A stretch of 64,000 nt of DNA from Sphingomonas sp. (lineage in GTDB: Bacteria; Pseudomonadota; Alphaproteobacteria; Sphingomonadales; Sphingomonadaceae): the NCBI GenBank assembly GCA_017418975.1, contig JAFOMG010000019.1, positions 124,001-188,000 of the forward strand. The letters are read 5' to 3'. The position numbers and the translations under genes are program-made. Shown piece by piece: positions 41,501-50,058 of this stretch. The notes beneath the pieces are model-generated. The model did no database searches, was not told where the DNA came from, and saw nothing but the letters and a program-made list of their open reading frames with translations. How positions within the stretch are numbered: the first letter of the stretch is position 1; each line of letters begins with the position of its first letter.

Positions 41501-43132
41501 CTAACTTCCAGTCTTGCTCCAGCCGATCAGCTCGGCATCGGGAAAGGCTTCCATCGCGGCGGCGACCATCGGCGAGGCGAGCACGGCGTCGCGCTCGGCC
41601 TGCTCGTTCGCCGCCTGCTCCTCGCGCAGCGTCATCGCCTGGGCCGGCACATCGACGCATAGCAGCTTCCAGTTGGTGCCGGTCAGCTCCTTCAGCGCCG
41701 CCCCCAGCTCCTTGAGGAAATCGAACGGCAGCGGCCGCGCGGCGGCAAACTCCACCTCGGTGCCCGCGAAGCGCACCGGGCGGAGATAGTCACGCACCTG
41801 GGTGGCGAGCTGGAAGCGGCGCTTCTCCTCGAGATAATCGGCGAGCTGGCCCAGGCTGGTGGGCATCGCCGAGCCGTTCGGCCCCGGCGCCGCGGGCGCC
41901 GCGCCACCCGAGATGGTGACGCTGCCGCTGGCGATCTGGCGGGCGAGCTCGCCCGGATCGGGCAATTGCGAGGCGTGGATGACGCGCAGCAGCGCCATCT
42001 CCGCCGCTTCGATCGGCAGCACCGCCCGCGCCACTTCGTCATGCCCGCGCAGCACCAGCTGCCATAGCCGGTGGAGCGCCGGGAAGCTCAGCCCCGCCGC
42101 CCAGCGCTCAAGCGCCTTCAGCTCCTCGGCCGACTGGCCCGAACCGGCATCGGTGCCGAGCTTGGCGAGCGTGACGGCATGCACCGTCTCCAGCAGCGTG
42201 CGCAGCACCGCCTGGGGATCGACGCCAAGGTCATATTGTCCCCGCAGCGACGCCAGCGCGCCGGGGGCGTCGCCCTCCAGCAGCAGCCCGAACAGCGTGC
42301 GGATCGCGCCGCGATCGGACAGGCCCAGCATCTGCCGCACCGCTTCGGCCTTCACGCCCTCGCCTTCCAGGCCGGCATGCGCGATCGCCTGATCGAGAAT
42401 CGAGAGCCCGTCGCGCGCCGATCCCTCGGCGGCGCGAGCGATCAGCGCCAGCGCCTCGGGCTCCGCCTCGAAGCCTTCGGCCTGGGTCACCCTGGCGAAA
42501 TGCTCGGCGAGCAGCTCGGCCGGGATGCGGCGCAGGTCGAAGCGCTGGCAGCGCGAGAGCACCGTCACCGGCACCTTGTTCACCTCGGTGGTGGCGAACA
42601 GGAACTTCACATGCGCCGGCGGCTCCTCCAGCGTCTTGAGCAGCGCGTTGAACGCGCTTTTCGAGAGCATATGGACTTCGTCGATGATGTAGATCTTGTA
42701 GCGCGCCGAGACGGCCGAATAGCGCGACGCCTCGATGATCTCGCGCACGTCGTCGACACCGGTATGGCTCGCGGCGTCCATCTCGATCACGTCGATATGG
42801 CGGCCCTCGGCGATCGCCCGGCAGGGCTCGCACACGCCGCAGGGATCGATGGTCGGCCCGCCCTGCCCGTCCGGCCCGATGCAGTTGAGCGCCTTGGCGA
42901 TCAGCCGCGCGGTCGAGGTCTTGCCGACACCGCGCACGCCGGTGAGCAGGAAGGCATGCGCCAGCCGGTCGCGCTTGATCGCATTGCCCAGCGTGGTGAC
43001 CATCGCGTCCTGGCCGATCAGCTCGGAAAAGGTCTGCGGCCGGTATTTGCGCGCCAGCACGCGATACGCCCCAGAGTTACCTGAGTCGCGCGGCTGCGGA
43101 GGTTCGTCGAGGCCAAGCAGGGAATCGGACAT
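41501..43132 (-). CDS. dnaX: DNA polymerase III subunits gamma/tau
   Basis: 543 residues. AAA+ clamp-loader ATPase with YRPQTFSELIGQ, P-loop GVRGVGKTS, the zinc module (C in NCIGPDG, then CGVCEPC), and sensor DEVHMLSKSAFNALLKTLEEPP, followed by the collar and a tau-specific C-terminal domain (LRPVRFAGTEVEFAAARPLPFDF). Loads the beta clamp and couples polymerases at the replication fork. The order dnaX-ybaB with SRP RNA nearby is typical for the group. Starts at ATG, MSDSLLGL. Confidence 0.96.
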   Translation of the reverse strand: MSDSLLGLDEPPQPRDSGNSGAYRVLARKYRPQTFSELIGQDAMVTTLGNAIKRDRLAHAFLLTGVRGVGKTSTARLIAKALNCIGPDGQGGPTIDPCGVCEPCRAIAEGRHIDVIEMDAASHTGVDDVREIIEASRYSAVSARYKIYIIDEVHMLSKSAFNALLKTLEEPPAHVKFLFATTEVNKVPVTVLSRCQRFDLRRIPAELLAEHFARVTQAEGFEAEPEALALIARAAEGSARDGLSILDQAIAHAGLEGEGVKAEAVRQMLGLSDRGAIRTLFGLLLEGDAPGALASLRGQYDLGVDPQAVLRTLLETVHAVTLAKLGTDAGSGQSAEELKALERWAAGLSFPALHRLWQLVLRGHDEVARAVLPIEAAEMALLRVIHASQLPDPGELARQIASGSVTISGGAAPAAPGPNGSAMPTSLGQLADYLEEKRRFQLATQVRDYLRPVRFAGTEVEFAAARPLPFDFLKELGAALKELTGTNWKLLCVDVPAQAMTLREEQAANEQAERDAVLASPMVAAAMEAFPDAELIGWSKTGS

Positions 43133-43205
43133 CGGCTCCTATCTAGCGCGCCGCATTGGCGATTGCGACCACCGCGCCTATGACCTCGCGCAAAAGGGGA
43201 GTGCC

Positions 43206-44291
43206 ATGACGCTATCGTACGCAGCCGCCGCGCTCGCCGCCGGAGCCTCGCTCATCGCCGGAGCCAATGCGCGGCAAGGGGCGCCGAGGCCGGATCTGAT
43301 GGCCGCGATCGACGCGATGCCGCTCGATCGCCTGTGCACCACCGAACAGGCGCTGGGCTATCGCTTCGGAGCGAGCGACTATCCGCCCAGCGTGATCCAG
43401 ACCCCCGGAGTCGAGCGCCACAAGCTCGACGCGGCCGCGGCGCCGTTCGAGACGGTCTCGTTCACCGGCTCCAAATGGTCGGCCCGCTATGTCGGCGCGA
43501 TCTATGCCTTCGACGCCGGCGACAAGCAGACGGGGCTAGCGGCGATCCGGCGCATCGCGGAGCGCTTCCGCCAGCGCGGCTGGATCGAGCGCAAGGGCGG
43601 CATCGAGGACGACGGCCCGATCATCGACTATCCGCCCGGCCCCGGCGAAGTGAATTTCTATTCGCGCGCCGAGGCGATGCGCGGCCCCAGCCGCCAGGGC
43701 GTGCGCGCCAGCCTGCGCTATCTCGGTTCGGAGGTCAGCTTCGCCTGCGAGGACATGGCGATGGTAGAGACGCACGCCCGCGAAGTGTTCGGCGACCTGC
43801 CGCCAGGCACACCCCGACCGGCGGCGCCGACAGCCCCGCGCCCCAAGGCGCTCGATCCCGCCCTGTGCGCGACGGCGGAGGGACGCGCCGGCATCGACGC
43901 GATCACCAACCTCCGGACCCAGGATGCGCTCACGCGGTTCATCGTCGAGCGCATGAACTACAAGGAACGGCTCGTCGTCTGGAAAACCGATCGGCTCGAG
44001 AAATCGGGCAAGGTCTCGAAGGATCGGATGCTGGAGCTCGCTACCTCCGGCTTCGGCGGCAAACTGGCGGGCAACCCGTTCGCGGGGCTGAGCATCGTGA
44101 TGGAGATGCTCAAGCTCGCCGAGAAGGCCGAGGACCTCAAGGCGGCAGGTGATCCGGCCGGCGCCTGTCGCGCCACGCTGCAGGCGATAGGCGGTATCGA
44201 GAAGGTCGAAACGGTGACTGCGGCGCAATGGGCCGGCATGGAAAGCGCCATCGACGCGGAGGCCAGGCGACTGGGAATCAGCCTGGACTGA
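43206..44291 (+). CDS. Exported protein of unknown function
   Basis: 361 residues. A short hydrophobic N-terminus (TLSYAAAALAAGASLIAGANA) suggests a signal peptide. The mature protein has DRLCTTEQALGYRFGASDYPPS, three spaced cysteines, and a Pro/Ala linker near 200, splitting it into two domains. No family or catalytic motif is recognised. GGGGAGTGCC lies before the ATG. It is divergent from dnaX. Confidence 0.65.
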   Translation: MTLSYAAAALAAGASLIAGANARQGAPRPDLMAAIDAMPLDRLCTTEQALGYRFGASDYPPSVIQTPGVERHKLDAAAAPFETVSFTGSKWSARYVGAIYAFDAGDKQTGLAAIRRIAERFRQRGWIERKGGIEDDGPIIDYPPGPGEVNFYSRAEAMRGPSRQGVRASLRYLGSEVSFACEDMAMVETHAREVFGDLPPGTPRPAAPTAPRPKALDPALCATAEGRAGIDAITNLRTQDALTRFIVERMNYKERLVVWKTDRLEKSGKVSKDRMLELATSGFGGKLAGNPFAGLSIVMEMLKLAEKAEDLKAAGDPAGACRATLQAIGGIEKVETVTAAQWAGMESAIDAEARRLGISLD

Positions 44292-44379
44292 CGCGCCCTG
44301 CTTCCACCGGAGCCGCCGCCACATCGCCTTGCGCCGTGTGCGCCGGTCGTCCGGGGCGAGATAGCGATGCGAGGATGCG

Positions 44380-44472
44380 GTGGGAGCCGGAACGACCCGC
44401 AGCGAAATCGTTGTGGCTGCTTCCTTCCGGATCTGACCAGGTTGGCGACGACTGCGTCCGCCCGACTCCCGC
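44380..44472 (-). ncRNA. ffs: Signal recognition particle RNA (4.5S)
   Basis: On the minus strand the conserved apical hairpin is GGTCAGATCCGGAAGGAAGC, matching the universal SRP helix 8. GGGAGTCGG at the 5' side pairs with CCGGCTCCC at the 3' side, giving a 9-bp closing stem with one G-T. The ~90-nt size is of the small bacterial type. It binds Ffh, whose gene is also in this window. Ends are by the stem and accurate to a few bases. Confidence 0.93.
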
Positions 44473-44556
44473 GGCGCATATGGGCAAAGTGAGGCGGTTA
44501 GGCAAGGGCGGGAACGCAGATGCGCTCCCGCCCGAAACCCTTGGCGTCCGAAACCC

Positions 44557-44775
44557 TTAGCGGACGCGTACCTTGCGGCACACGCGCTGGCGATGGCCAT
44601 GGTGCCACTTGGTCTTGCACACGGTGCGCCACTTCGGGCGCTTGTGGTGCGGACGGTGGTGCTGGATGTCCGCCTTGCCGGCGATCGCCGGCGCCGCCGG
44701 AGCAGCGGCGGCATTGGCGGCCGGGATGGCGAGGGTCGCGGCAGCGGCGGCCGCGAGGATCGGAAGCAATTTCAT
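44557..44775 (-). CDS. Small exported basic His-rich protein
   Basis: 72 residues. The signal peptide (MKLLPILAAAAAATLAIPAANA) is followed by a basic, His-rich tail (ADIQHHRPHHKRPKWR) with two cysteines (VCKTKWHHGHRQRVCRK). AGGAGAGAGAAG precedes this ATG. His/Arg/Cys content suggests metal binding or a cell-surface role; no family is recognised. An upstream in-frame start lacks these features. Confidence 0.72.
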   Translation of the reverse strand: MKLLPILAAAAAATLAIPAANAAAAPAAPAIAGKADIQHHRPHHKRPKWRTVCKTKWHHGHRQRVCRKVRVR

Positions 44776-44932
44776 ATCTTCTCTCTCCTGCTTGCGGGGG
44801 AAAGAGCCCCCCGATGTCGGAAACCGGAACGATCGTTTCGGTTCCATGCCGGATCCTGAAATTGAACCGATTTCGACAGGCTGAACGGATCGCTCAGCCA
44901 GGAGTCATCCGAAATCCGCCCGGCGGCCGGCG

Positions 44933-45268
44933 TCAGCGCCCCTGCATGTCGCGGTGCCCGGCGGGCATGCGCACGACCAGCCCGTCCAGCTCCGGCGTGA
45001 GCAGGATCTGGCAGGAGAGCCGGCTGGTGCGCACCGCGCCCACCGCCAGGTCGAGCATGTCCTCCTCTTCCTCCGCGGCGCGGGGCAGCCGGGCGAAATA
45101 TTCCGGGTCGACGATCACGTGGCACGTCGAGCAGGCCATCTGCCCCTCACAGGTGCCCTCCAGCGGCTGTCCGTCATTCTGCGCCACTTCGAGCAGGCGC
45201 AGCCCCGCTTCCGCCGTCACTTCGTGCCGGTCCCGCCCGTCGGCGCTGACGAAGGTGACGCGGATCAT
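44933..45268 (-). CDS. fdx: [2Fe-2S] ferredoxin, adrenodoxin type
   Basis: 111 residues. The cluster cysteines are C40, C46 and C49 in GTCEGQMACSTCHV (CX5CX2C) and the fourth in SRLSCQILLTPELDG. EEEEDMLDLA is the acidic patch for reductase docking. Electron donor for Fe-S cluster assembly or P450 partners. It overlaps the preceding cysteine desulfurase in an ATGA, so a role in cluster assembly is likely. Confidence 0.94.
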   Translation of the reverse strand: MIRVTFVSADGRDRHEVTAEAGLRLLEVAQNDGQPLEGTCEGQMACSTCHVIVDPEYFARLPRAAEEEEDMLDLAVGAVRTSRLSCQILLTPELDGLVVRMPAGHRDMQGR

Positions 45269-46356
45269 GCCGCGCGGCTCTGCAGCCGGGCGGCGGCCAC
45301 GATCCGGTCGATCGCGTGGAGCAGCGCGTCCTCGGTTGTGTAGCGCCCGAAGCCGATGCGGATGCTCGCGCGGGCCTCGGCATGGGACAGGCCGATCGCT
45401 TCGAGGACATGGCTCGGCCGCCCCGACCCGCTCGCACAGGCCGATCCGGCGGAAAAGGCGATGTCGCGCAGGTCCGACATCAGCCGGGCGACGTCCAGCC
45501 CGTCATGGCGCAGGTTGAGATTGCCCGGATAGCGATCTCCCTGCGCGCCGTTCAGCACCCAGTCGCCCGGGATGCGCGCCAGCGCCGCGCGGAAGAGCTG
45601 CTCGGCATGGGCATGGTCGGCGCCGAAACGCTGCTTGGCGAGCCGGGCGGCTGCGCCGAACCCCGCGCACAGCGCCGGCGAGAGCGTGCCCGAGCGGCCC
45701 GCCGGCTCCTGCCCGCCGCCATGCAGCAACGGCTCCAGCGTCACGCCGTCGCGGATCCACAGCGCGCCCACGCCCTTGGGCCCGTGAACCTTGTGTGCCG
45801 AGACCGCGATCAGGTCGCAGCCATCGGGGATGCGCACCCGACCATAGCCCTGCACCGCGTCGCACAGGAACAGCGCGCCGGCGGCATGGGCGAGGTGCGC
45901 CAGCTCCTCGACCGGCTGGATCACGCCGATCTCGTTGTTTACCAGCATCGCCGCGACCAGGCCGACGCCCGGCCGGATCGCCGCCCGCGCGGCGGCAAGG
46001 TCGACCAGCCCTTCGGTGCCCACCGGCAGCACGACGACGTTTCTGCCTCCGCGCCCCGCCGCCGCCACGGTGTCGAGCACGGCGGCATGTTCGGTGGCGA
46101 TCGTCACGAGCCCGCCGCCCGTGCCCTTGATCGCCCAGTTGAGCGCCTCGGTCGCGCCGCTGGTGAAGCTCACCGTCCCGCCCGGCGGGAGCAGCGCGGC
46201 AACATCGTCACGCGCCGCCTCAACCGCCGCCCGGGCCGCCCGGCCCGCGGCATGGGCGGAGTGGGGATTGGCGAACTGGGTTTCCAGCAGGGGCAGCATC
46301 GCGGCCAGCGCCTCGGGCGCGAGCGGGGTGGTCGCCTGATAGTCGAGATAGGTCAT
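45265..46356 (-). CDS. Cysteine desulfurase, IscS/NifS class V aminotransferase (second of pair)
   Basis: 363 residues: LDYQATTPLAPEAL near the start, ATEHAAVLDT with the PLP-stacking His, AVSAHKVHGPKG with the PLP lysine near 199, and catalytic Cys in SAGSACASGSGRPSHVL. Moves sulfur from cysteine to a persulfide. It is paralogous to the gene immediately upstream and overlaps both neighbours in ATGA junctions. Confidence 0.92.
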   Translation of the reverse strand: MTYLDYQATTPLAPEALAAMLPLLETQFANPHSAHAAGRAARAAVEAARDDVAALLPPGGTVSFTSGATEALNWAIKGTGGGLVTIATEHAAVLDTVAAAGRGGRNVVVLPVGTEGLVDLAAARAAIRPGVGLVAAMLVNNEIGVIQPVEELAHLAHAAGALFLCDAVQGYGRVRIPDGCDLIAVSAHKVHGPKGVGALWIRDGVTLEPLLHGGGQEPAGRSGTLSPALCAGFGAAARLAKQRFGADHAHAEQLFRAALARIPGDWVLNGAQGDRYPGNLNLRHDGLDVARLMSDLRDIAFSAGSACASGSGRPSHVLEAIGLSHAEARASIRIGFGRYTTEDALLHAIDRIVAAARLQSRAA

Positions 46357-47429
46357 GCGGCCCTGTTTCTGGCCTCGATCGCGATCCGGCGCCAGAGCGT
46401 CGTGAAGGCATCCACCTCCGCTTCGGTGGTGCCGCGCCCGAAACTCACTCGCACCACTTCGCGCAACGCCGGCTCCTCCCAGCCCATCGCGGTGAGGACA
46501 TGGCTGGGCCGCATGCTGCCCGAGGAACAGGCGCTTCCGGCCGAGACCGCGATGCCGGCCAGGTCGAAGCGGATCAGCTGCGCGGCGGCGGAAACGCCCG
46601 GCATCCGATAGGCCCCGATCAGCGGGCTGCGCGGACGGTGCGCGGCCACCGGATCGCCCCCCGCCGCGACGATCGCCGCCTCCAGCCGCACGCGCAGCGC
46701 CGTCATTCGCGCCAGATCCTCGGGCAGCTGGACGGCCGCCGCATAGCCCAGCGCGCCGGGAAGATTCTCCGTGCCCGCGCGATAGCCCTTTTCCTGCCCG
46801 CCCATCGGCAGCAGCACGCCGAAGTCGCGCACCAGCAGCGCGCCGATCCCCGGCGGGCCGCCGCGCTTGTGCGCGGACACCGCGACAAGATCGGCATGGC
46901 GCAGCACCGCATCGTCGGCGCGCGCGGGCATCTGTGCGGCGTCGACCAGCAGGATGGCACCCGCGGCGTGCACGATATCTGCGATTTCGGCGACGGGCTG
47001 GCGCACACCGGTCTCGCTGTTCGCCCATTGCACGCCGACCAGCGCGCGCGGCCCGGCGGCCAGCGCGGTGCCCAGCGCGTCGAGGTCCAGGATCCCGTCG
47101 CGGTCGACGGGCAGCACCTGCGCACCCTCCGCATGGCGCAGCACCGAATCATGCTCGACCGCGCTGATCAGCCGGCGCGGCGCCATCGAGCGGCCAAGCG
47201 CCATCTGCAGTGATTCGCTGGCGCCGCTGGTGAAGATCAGCTCGTGCGCCCAGCCATAGGCGGCGGCGACGTCGCTGCGCGCCTTCTCCAGCGCGGCGCG
47301 GGCGGCCCGGCCCTCGGCATGGGGCGAGCTCGGGTTCGCCCAATGGCGCATCCCCGCCTCCACCGCCGCCAGCGCCTGGGGCAGCATCGGAGTGGTCGCG
47401 GCATGGTCCAGATAGATGCGGTCGGCCAA
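46353..47429 (-). CDS. Cysteine desulfurase, IscS/NifS class V aminotransferase (first of pair)
   Basis: About 358 residues: IYLDHAATTPMLPQAL, SAVEHDSVLRHA, AVSAHKRGGPPGIGAL with the PLP Lys, and Cys in SAGSACSSGSMRPSHVL. The start is uncertain: TTG at the DHAATTP domain edge fits the family; a GTG 19 codons earlier would extend into the opposite promoter. It forms an operon with the second desulfurase and ferredoxin. The pair probably arose by duplication long ago, as they differ at many sites. Confidence 0.9.
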   Translation of the reverse strand: MADRIYLDHAATTPMLPQALAAVEAGMRHWANPSSPHAEGRAARAALEKARSDVAAAYGWAHELIFTSGASESLQMALGRSMAPRRLISAVEHDSVLRHAEGAQVLPVDRDGILDLDALGTALAAGPRALVGVQWANSETGVRQPVAEIADIVHAAGAILLVDAAQMPARADDAVLRHADLVAVSAHKRGGPPGIGALLVRDFGVLLPMGGQEKGYRAGTENLPGALGYAAAVQLPEDLARMTALRVRLEAAIVAAGGDPVAAHRPRSPLIGAYRMPGVSAAAQLIRFDLAGIAVSAGSACSSGSMRPSHVLTAMGWEEPALREVVRVSFGRGTTEAEVDAFTTLWRRIAIEARNRAA

Positions 47430-47526
47430 GCGAATCTCGTTGTAATTGCGCAAAGGCGCGCGCTGCCTATATAGCGCCCAACGCACCGCGCTCCACCGCG
47501 CGCCTCCAATTCAAAGCAGGTCTGCC

Positions 47527-48183
47527 TTGCCCGAAGTCATCTTTCCCGGCCCCGAGGGGCGCCTCGAAGGCCGTTTCGCTCCCGCTCCCAAGCCGCGCGC
47601 GCCGGTCGCCATGATCCTCCATCCGCATCCCAATGCGGGCGGCACGATGAACAACCGCATCGTCCAGGAAGTCTACAAGACCTTCCAGCGCCGCGGCTTC
47701 GCGACGCTGCGCTTCAACTTCCGCGGCGTCGGCAAGAGCCAGGGGACCTTCGACAACGGCATCGGCGAGCTGTCCGACGCTGCGTCCGCGCTCGACTGGG
47801 TGCAGAGCTTCCACGCGGAGGCGAGCAGCACCTGGGTCGCCGGCTTCGGCTTCGGCGCCTGGATCGGCATGCAGCTGCTGATGCGCCGCCCGGAAATCCG
47901 CGGCTTCATCTCGATCGCGCCGCCGGCCAACATGTTCGACTTCACCTTCCTCGCCCCCTGCCCCTCCTCGGGCATCATCATCCAGGGCGAGAATGACGAA
48001 GTGGTCACGCCGGGCGCGGTGCAGAAGCTGGTCGACAAGCTGCGCACCCAGAAGCACATCACCATCCATCACGACACCATTCCGAGCGCGAACCACTTCT
48101 TCGAGCACGAGATGGACGACCTGATGAAGAGCGTCGATCGCTATCTCGACATGCGGCTCGACCCCAACTCGCCGATCCGCTGA
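47527..48183 (+). CDS. Alpha/beta hydrolase family protein with altered nucleophile elbow
   Basis: 218 residues from TTG, with AGCAGG six bases ahead. The fold is shown by MILHPHPNAGGTMNN, LRFNFRGVGKSQG, GENDEVVTPG and SANHFFEHEMDDL near the end. The usual nucleophile elbow GxSxG is here GFGFGAW, with glycine in place of serine. So it may be non-catalytic or the annotation of the Ser is elsewhere. Related proteins in alphaproteobacteria usually start MPEVIFPGPEGRLEGR, which supports the TTG. Confidence 0.85.
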   Translation: MPEVIFPGPEGRLEGRFAPAPKPRAPVAMILHPHPNAGGTMNNRIVQEVYKTFQRRGFATLRFNFRGVGKSQGTFDNGIGELSDAASALDWVQSFHAEASSTWVAGFGFGAWIGMQLLMRRPEIRGFISIAPPANMFDFTFLAPCPSSGIIIQGENDEVVTPGAVQKLVDKLRTQKHITIHHDTIPSANHFFEHEMDDLMKSVDRYLDMRLDPNSPIR

Positions 48184-48195
48184 TTTCCGCGCGCC

Positions 48196-48219
48196 CGTCA
48201 CCCCGGCGAAAGCCGGGGT
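48196..48219. repeat. CGTCA-type palindromic repeat, copy 3
   Basis: CGTCACCCCGGC-GAA-AGCCGGGGT is a variant of the dispersed element with a CGGC core, just past the alpha/beta hydrolase gene. With the next two copies it fills the 234-base gap up to the DUF2093 gene. Confidence 0.7.
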
Positions 48220-48261
48220 CTCCGGCGGCCAGGCTGAGAACTCAAGCAAGCATTTGATATT

Positions 48262-48351
48262 CCATCGTCAACCCGGCCTTGCGCCGGAATCCCGCTCCTT
48301 CCGGCGCTGGCGAGATAGCGGGACGGCGGCGCAAGGCCGGGTTGACGATGG
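48262..48351. repeat. Long composite inverted repeat
   Basis: Two 25-base arms (48262-48286 and 48327-48351) that start CCATCGTCAACCCGG are perfect inverted copies. A shorter TCCCGC/GCGGGA stem lies inside the 40-base centre. The whole could fold as one 90-nt hairpin. It looks like two REP-like units placed head to head. Confidence 0.75.
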
Positions 48352-48390
48352 ATGAATATGAGCCCCCATGGTGCGAGCTCGCGGCACGAG

Positions 48391-48411
48391 ATCCCGGCTT
48401 GCCGCCGGGAT
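48391..48411. repeat. Palindromic repeat, copy 4
   Basis: ATCCCGGC-TTGCC-GCCGGGAT, followed by GACGG, is a further unit of the same element, just downstream of the DUF2093 gene. Confidence 0.65.
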
Positions 48412-48417
48412 GACGGC

Positions 48418-48624
48418 TTATTTCTTCAGATTCCTCGCCCCGCCCGCCAGCATCGCGGCGGTCGCCTCGACCGCGCTGCGATAGGCTTCCTGGAACTCGG
48501 CGCTCCAATATTTGAGCTGGTCGAGCGGGATCGGCTCGCCGCTCACCGCGCACAGCACATAGCTGCCGGGGCGCAGGATATCGAATTCGGGCGTGTCGTA
48601 ATGGATCTGGGCAGGGCCGTTCAT
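48418..48624 (-). CDS. DUF2093 family protein
   Basis: 68 residues: IHYDTPEFDILRPGSYVLCAVSGEPIPLDQLKYWSAEFQEAY is the full DUF2093 signature, with CAVSG and IPLxxLKYWS. The family is restricted mainly to alphaproteobacteria. Its function is unknown. A short soluble protein, isolated by repeats on one side. Confidence 0.9.
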   Translation of the reverse strand: MNGPAQIHYDTPEFDILRPGSYVLCAVSGEPIPLDQLKYWSAEFQEAYRSAVEATAAMLAGGARNLKK

Positions 48625-48662
48625 GCCGCCTATCTAGGGATGCGAGCGCCCGCGTCCAACAC

Positions 48663-49505
48663 TCAGCGCGCCAGAACCGCGTCGATCCAGCGATCGACCA
48701 CCGCCGTCGCCGGATAGCCGGGATCGCCCAGCGCGCGGTTGATCTCCATATGGCCGCGCAGCCCCTGGCCCGCAAAGCCCTGCACCGTCACCCGCGCGCC
48801 GGCGGCCTCGAGCGCACGCCCCAGCGCTTCGGACTGGCGCGTGCCGTCCGCGCGCGCCACGTGCAGGATCAGGAAGTCCCGGGCATTGGGCGCGGCGGCC
48901 TGCAAGGTCGGCGAGAGCGCGCGCTGGCGGGCGGGATCGCGGCCGAACGCGGCATCATAGGTGCCGCCCATGATCCGCGGGCCATCGGCCATCTGCGCGG
49001 GCACGTCATAGGCCGCACCGTCGAGCAGCACGACTCCGGCAAGCCGGTCGAGGCCCCAGCCCGCCTTGCGCAGATAGGCGGGATCGGTCGCGACCAGCGC
49101 GGCCAGATGCGCGCCCGCGCTGTGCCCCATCACCACGATCTTGCGCGGATCCACGCCCAGCGCGCGGGCGTGCCCGGCCAGATAGGCCAGCGAATCGGCC
49201 ACGTCCTGCGCCTGCTGCTCCACCGTCGCCCCCGGCACGAGCCGGTAGTTGACGCTGGCGAAGGCGAAGCCGCGCCCGGTGAAATGGGCGATCTTCTCCG
49301 CGCCGGTCGCGTTGCCCTTGTCGCCCCGCTGCCAGCCGCCGCCATGGACGAACACCACCAGCGGCGCCGCGTCTCCCGCGCCTTTGTAGAAATCAAGCTT
49401 CTGCAGTTGCGCCGTGCCGTAGGCGATCTCGCGCGCCGGCGCGGATTGCGCGGACGCGGGCATGGCGGCCAGCAGGAACGGCAGCAGGATCAGAGACTTG
49501 CGCAT
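48663..49505 (-). CDS. Secreted alpha/beta hydrolase, BD-FAE-like esterase
   Basis: 280 residues with signal peptide (MRKSLILLPFLLAAMPASAQS). Oxyanion-hole HGGGWQRGDK, nucleophile Ser in VVMGHSAGAHLAAL, and His in LRGHMEINRA make up the active site. Similar to carboxylesterases and BD-FAE-type feruloyl esterases. Alternative ATG 4 codons earlier is possible. Its 200-base upstream region has no gene and contains a repeat remnant. Confidence 0.85.
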   Translation of the reverse strand: MRKSLILLPFLLAAMPASAQSAPAREIAYGTAQLQKLDFYKGAGDAAPLVVFVHGGGWQRGDKGNATGAEKIAHFTGRGFAFASVNYRLVPGATVEQQAQDVADSLAYLAGHARALGVDPRKIVVMGHSAGAHLAALVATDPAYLRKAGWGLDRLAGVVLLDGAAYDVPAQMADGPRIMGGTYDAAFGRDPARQRALSPTLQAAAPNARDFLILHVARADGTRQSEALGRALEAAGARVTVQGFAGQGLRGHMEINRALGDPGYPATAVVDRWIDAVLAR

Positions 49506-49632
49506 CACGCACCTCATCGACCGGGCATGCGCAGGATATGCAGGCGGCGCGGCAGCGTCCAACGATCTTGTGTAACGAGATGTGTCAGCGGGCATGGGCT
49601 TGGAGTGAGCGCACACGATCGCCCTGCCCCGC

Positions 49633-49663
49633 CGTCATCCCCGCGAAGGGGTGTGGGGAGACG
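49633..49663. repeat. Degenerate CGTCATCCCCGC repeat
   Basis: CGTCATCCCCGCGAAGGGG followed by GTGTGGGGAGACG matches the family but with a broken right arm. It lies in the gap upstream of the esterase gene. Confidence 0.55.
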
Positions 49664-49710
49664 GCATCCAGTGATCGAGGCGCCCCCTGGGCCGCCCCAC
49701 GGAACCGCCT

Positions 49711-49878
49711 TCAGATCCGCAGGACCAACAGGTTGCCGAGGATCACGACCGCGCAGATCCACATCAGGATCGCCTTGGTGCGGTCCGCCCGGAACTGTTT
49801 CCACCCGCCCCAGACGAGCGCGCCCATGGCGAGCACCGCGATGCTGAGCCAGAGGGGCTCGAGGCTCGGATCAGGCAT
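49711..49878 (-). CDS. 55-residue two-helix membrane protein
   Basis: Encodes MPDPSLEPLWLSIAVLAMGALVWGGW, a basic turn (KQFRADRTK), then AILMWICAVVILGNLLVLRI. It has two hydrophobic helices with a positive loop between them. The ATG shares a base with the stop of the small gene ahead of it (TGATG), which supports a real, coupled gene. No family is recognised. Confidence 0.6.
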   Translation of the reverse strand: MPDPSLEPLWLSIAVLAMGALVWGGWKQFRADRTKAILMWICAVVILGNLLVLRI

Positions 49879-50054
49879 CAGCCGGCGATCAGCCAGAGGA
49901 ACAATGCGCTCGCCCCGATCACGCCGCCGAACAGCGCGATCATCCGGGGGTCGCCGCGATAGGCGATACGCAGCACGCCCCAGAGGAAATAACCGAGCGC
50001 GCGCGCGCCGACGCTCATGACGTTCGCGATCACGGCGCCGAGGCGGCTGGCCAC
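49878..50054 (-). CDS. Small membrane protein after the dehydratase gene
   Basis: About 58 residues from GTG, with GGGAAAG nine bases ahead; in-frame ATGs up to 50105 would overlap the dehydratase by up to 47 bases. The sequence VASRLGAVIANVMSVGARALGYFLWG and MIALFGGVIGASALFLWLIAG suggests one or two membrane helices. Its end is coupled to the next small gene. No function is known. Confidence 0.55.
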   Translation of the reverse strand: MASRLGAVIANVMSVGARALGYFLWGVLRIAYRGDPRMIALFGGVIGASALFLWLIAG

Positions 50055-50058
50055 CGGG

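Noticed and set aside
44776..44932. Possible regulatory palindrome GGAACGATCGTTTCGGTTCC-like near 44828
   Set aside because: The symmetry is imperfect and short; it could not be separated from chance.
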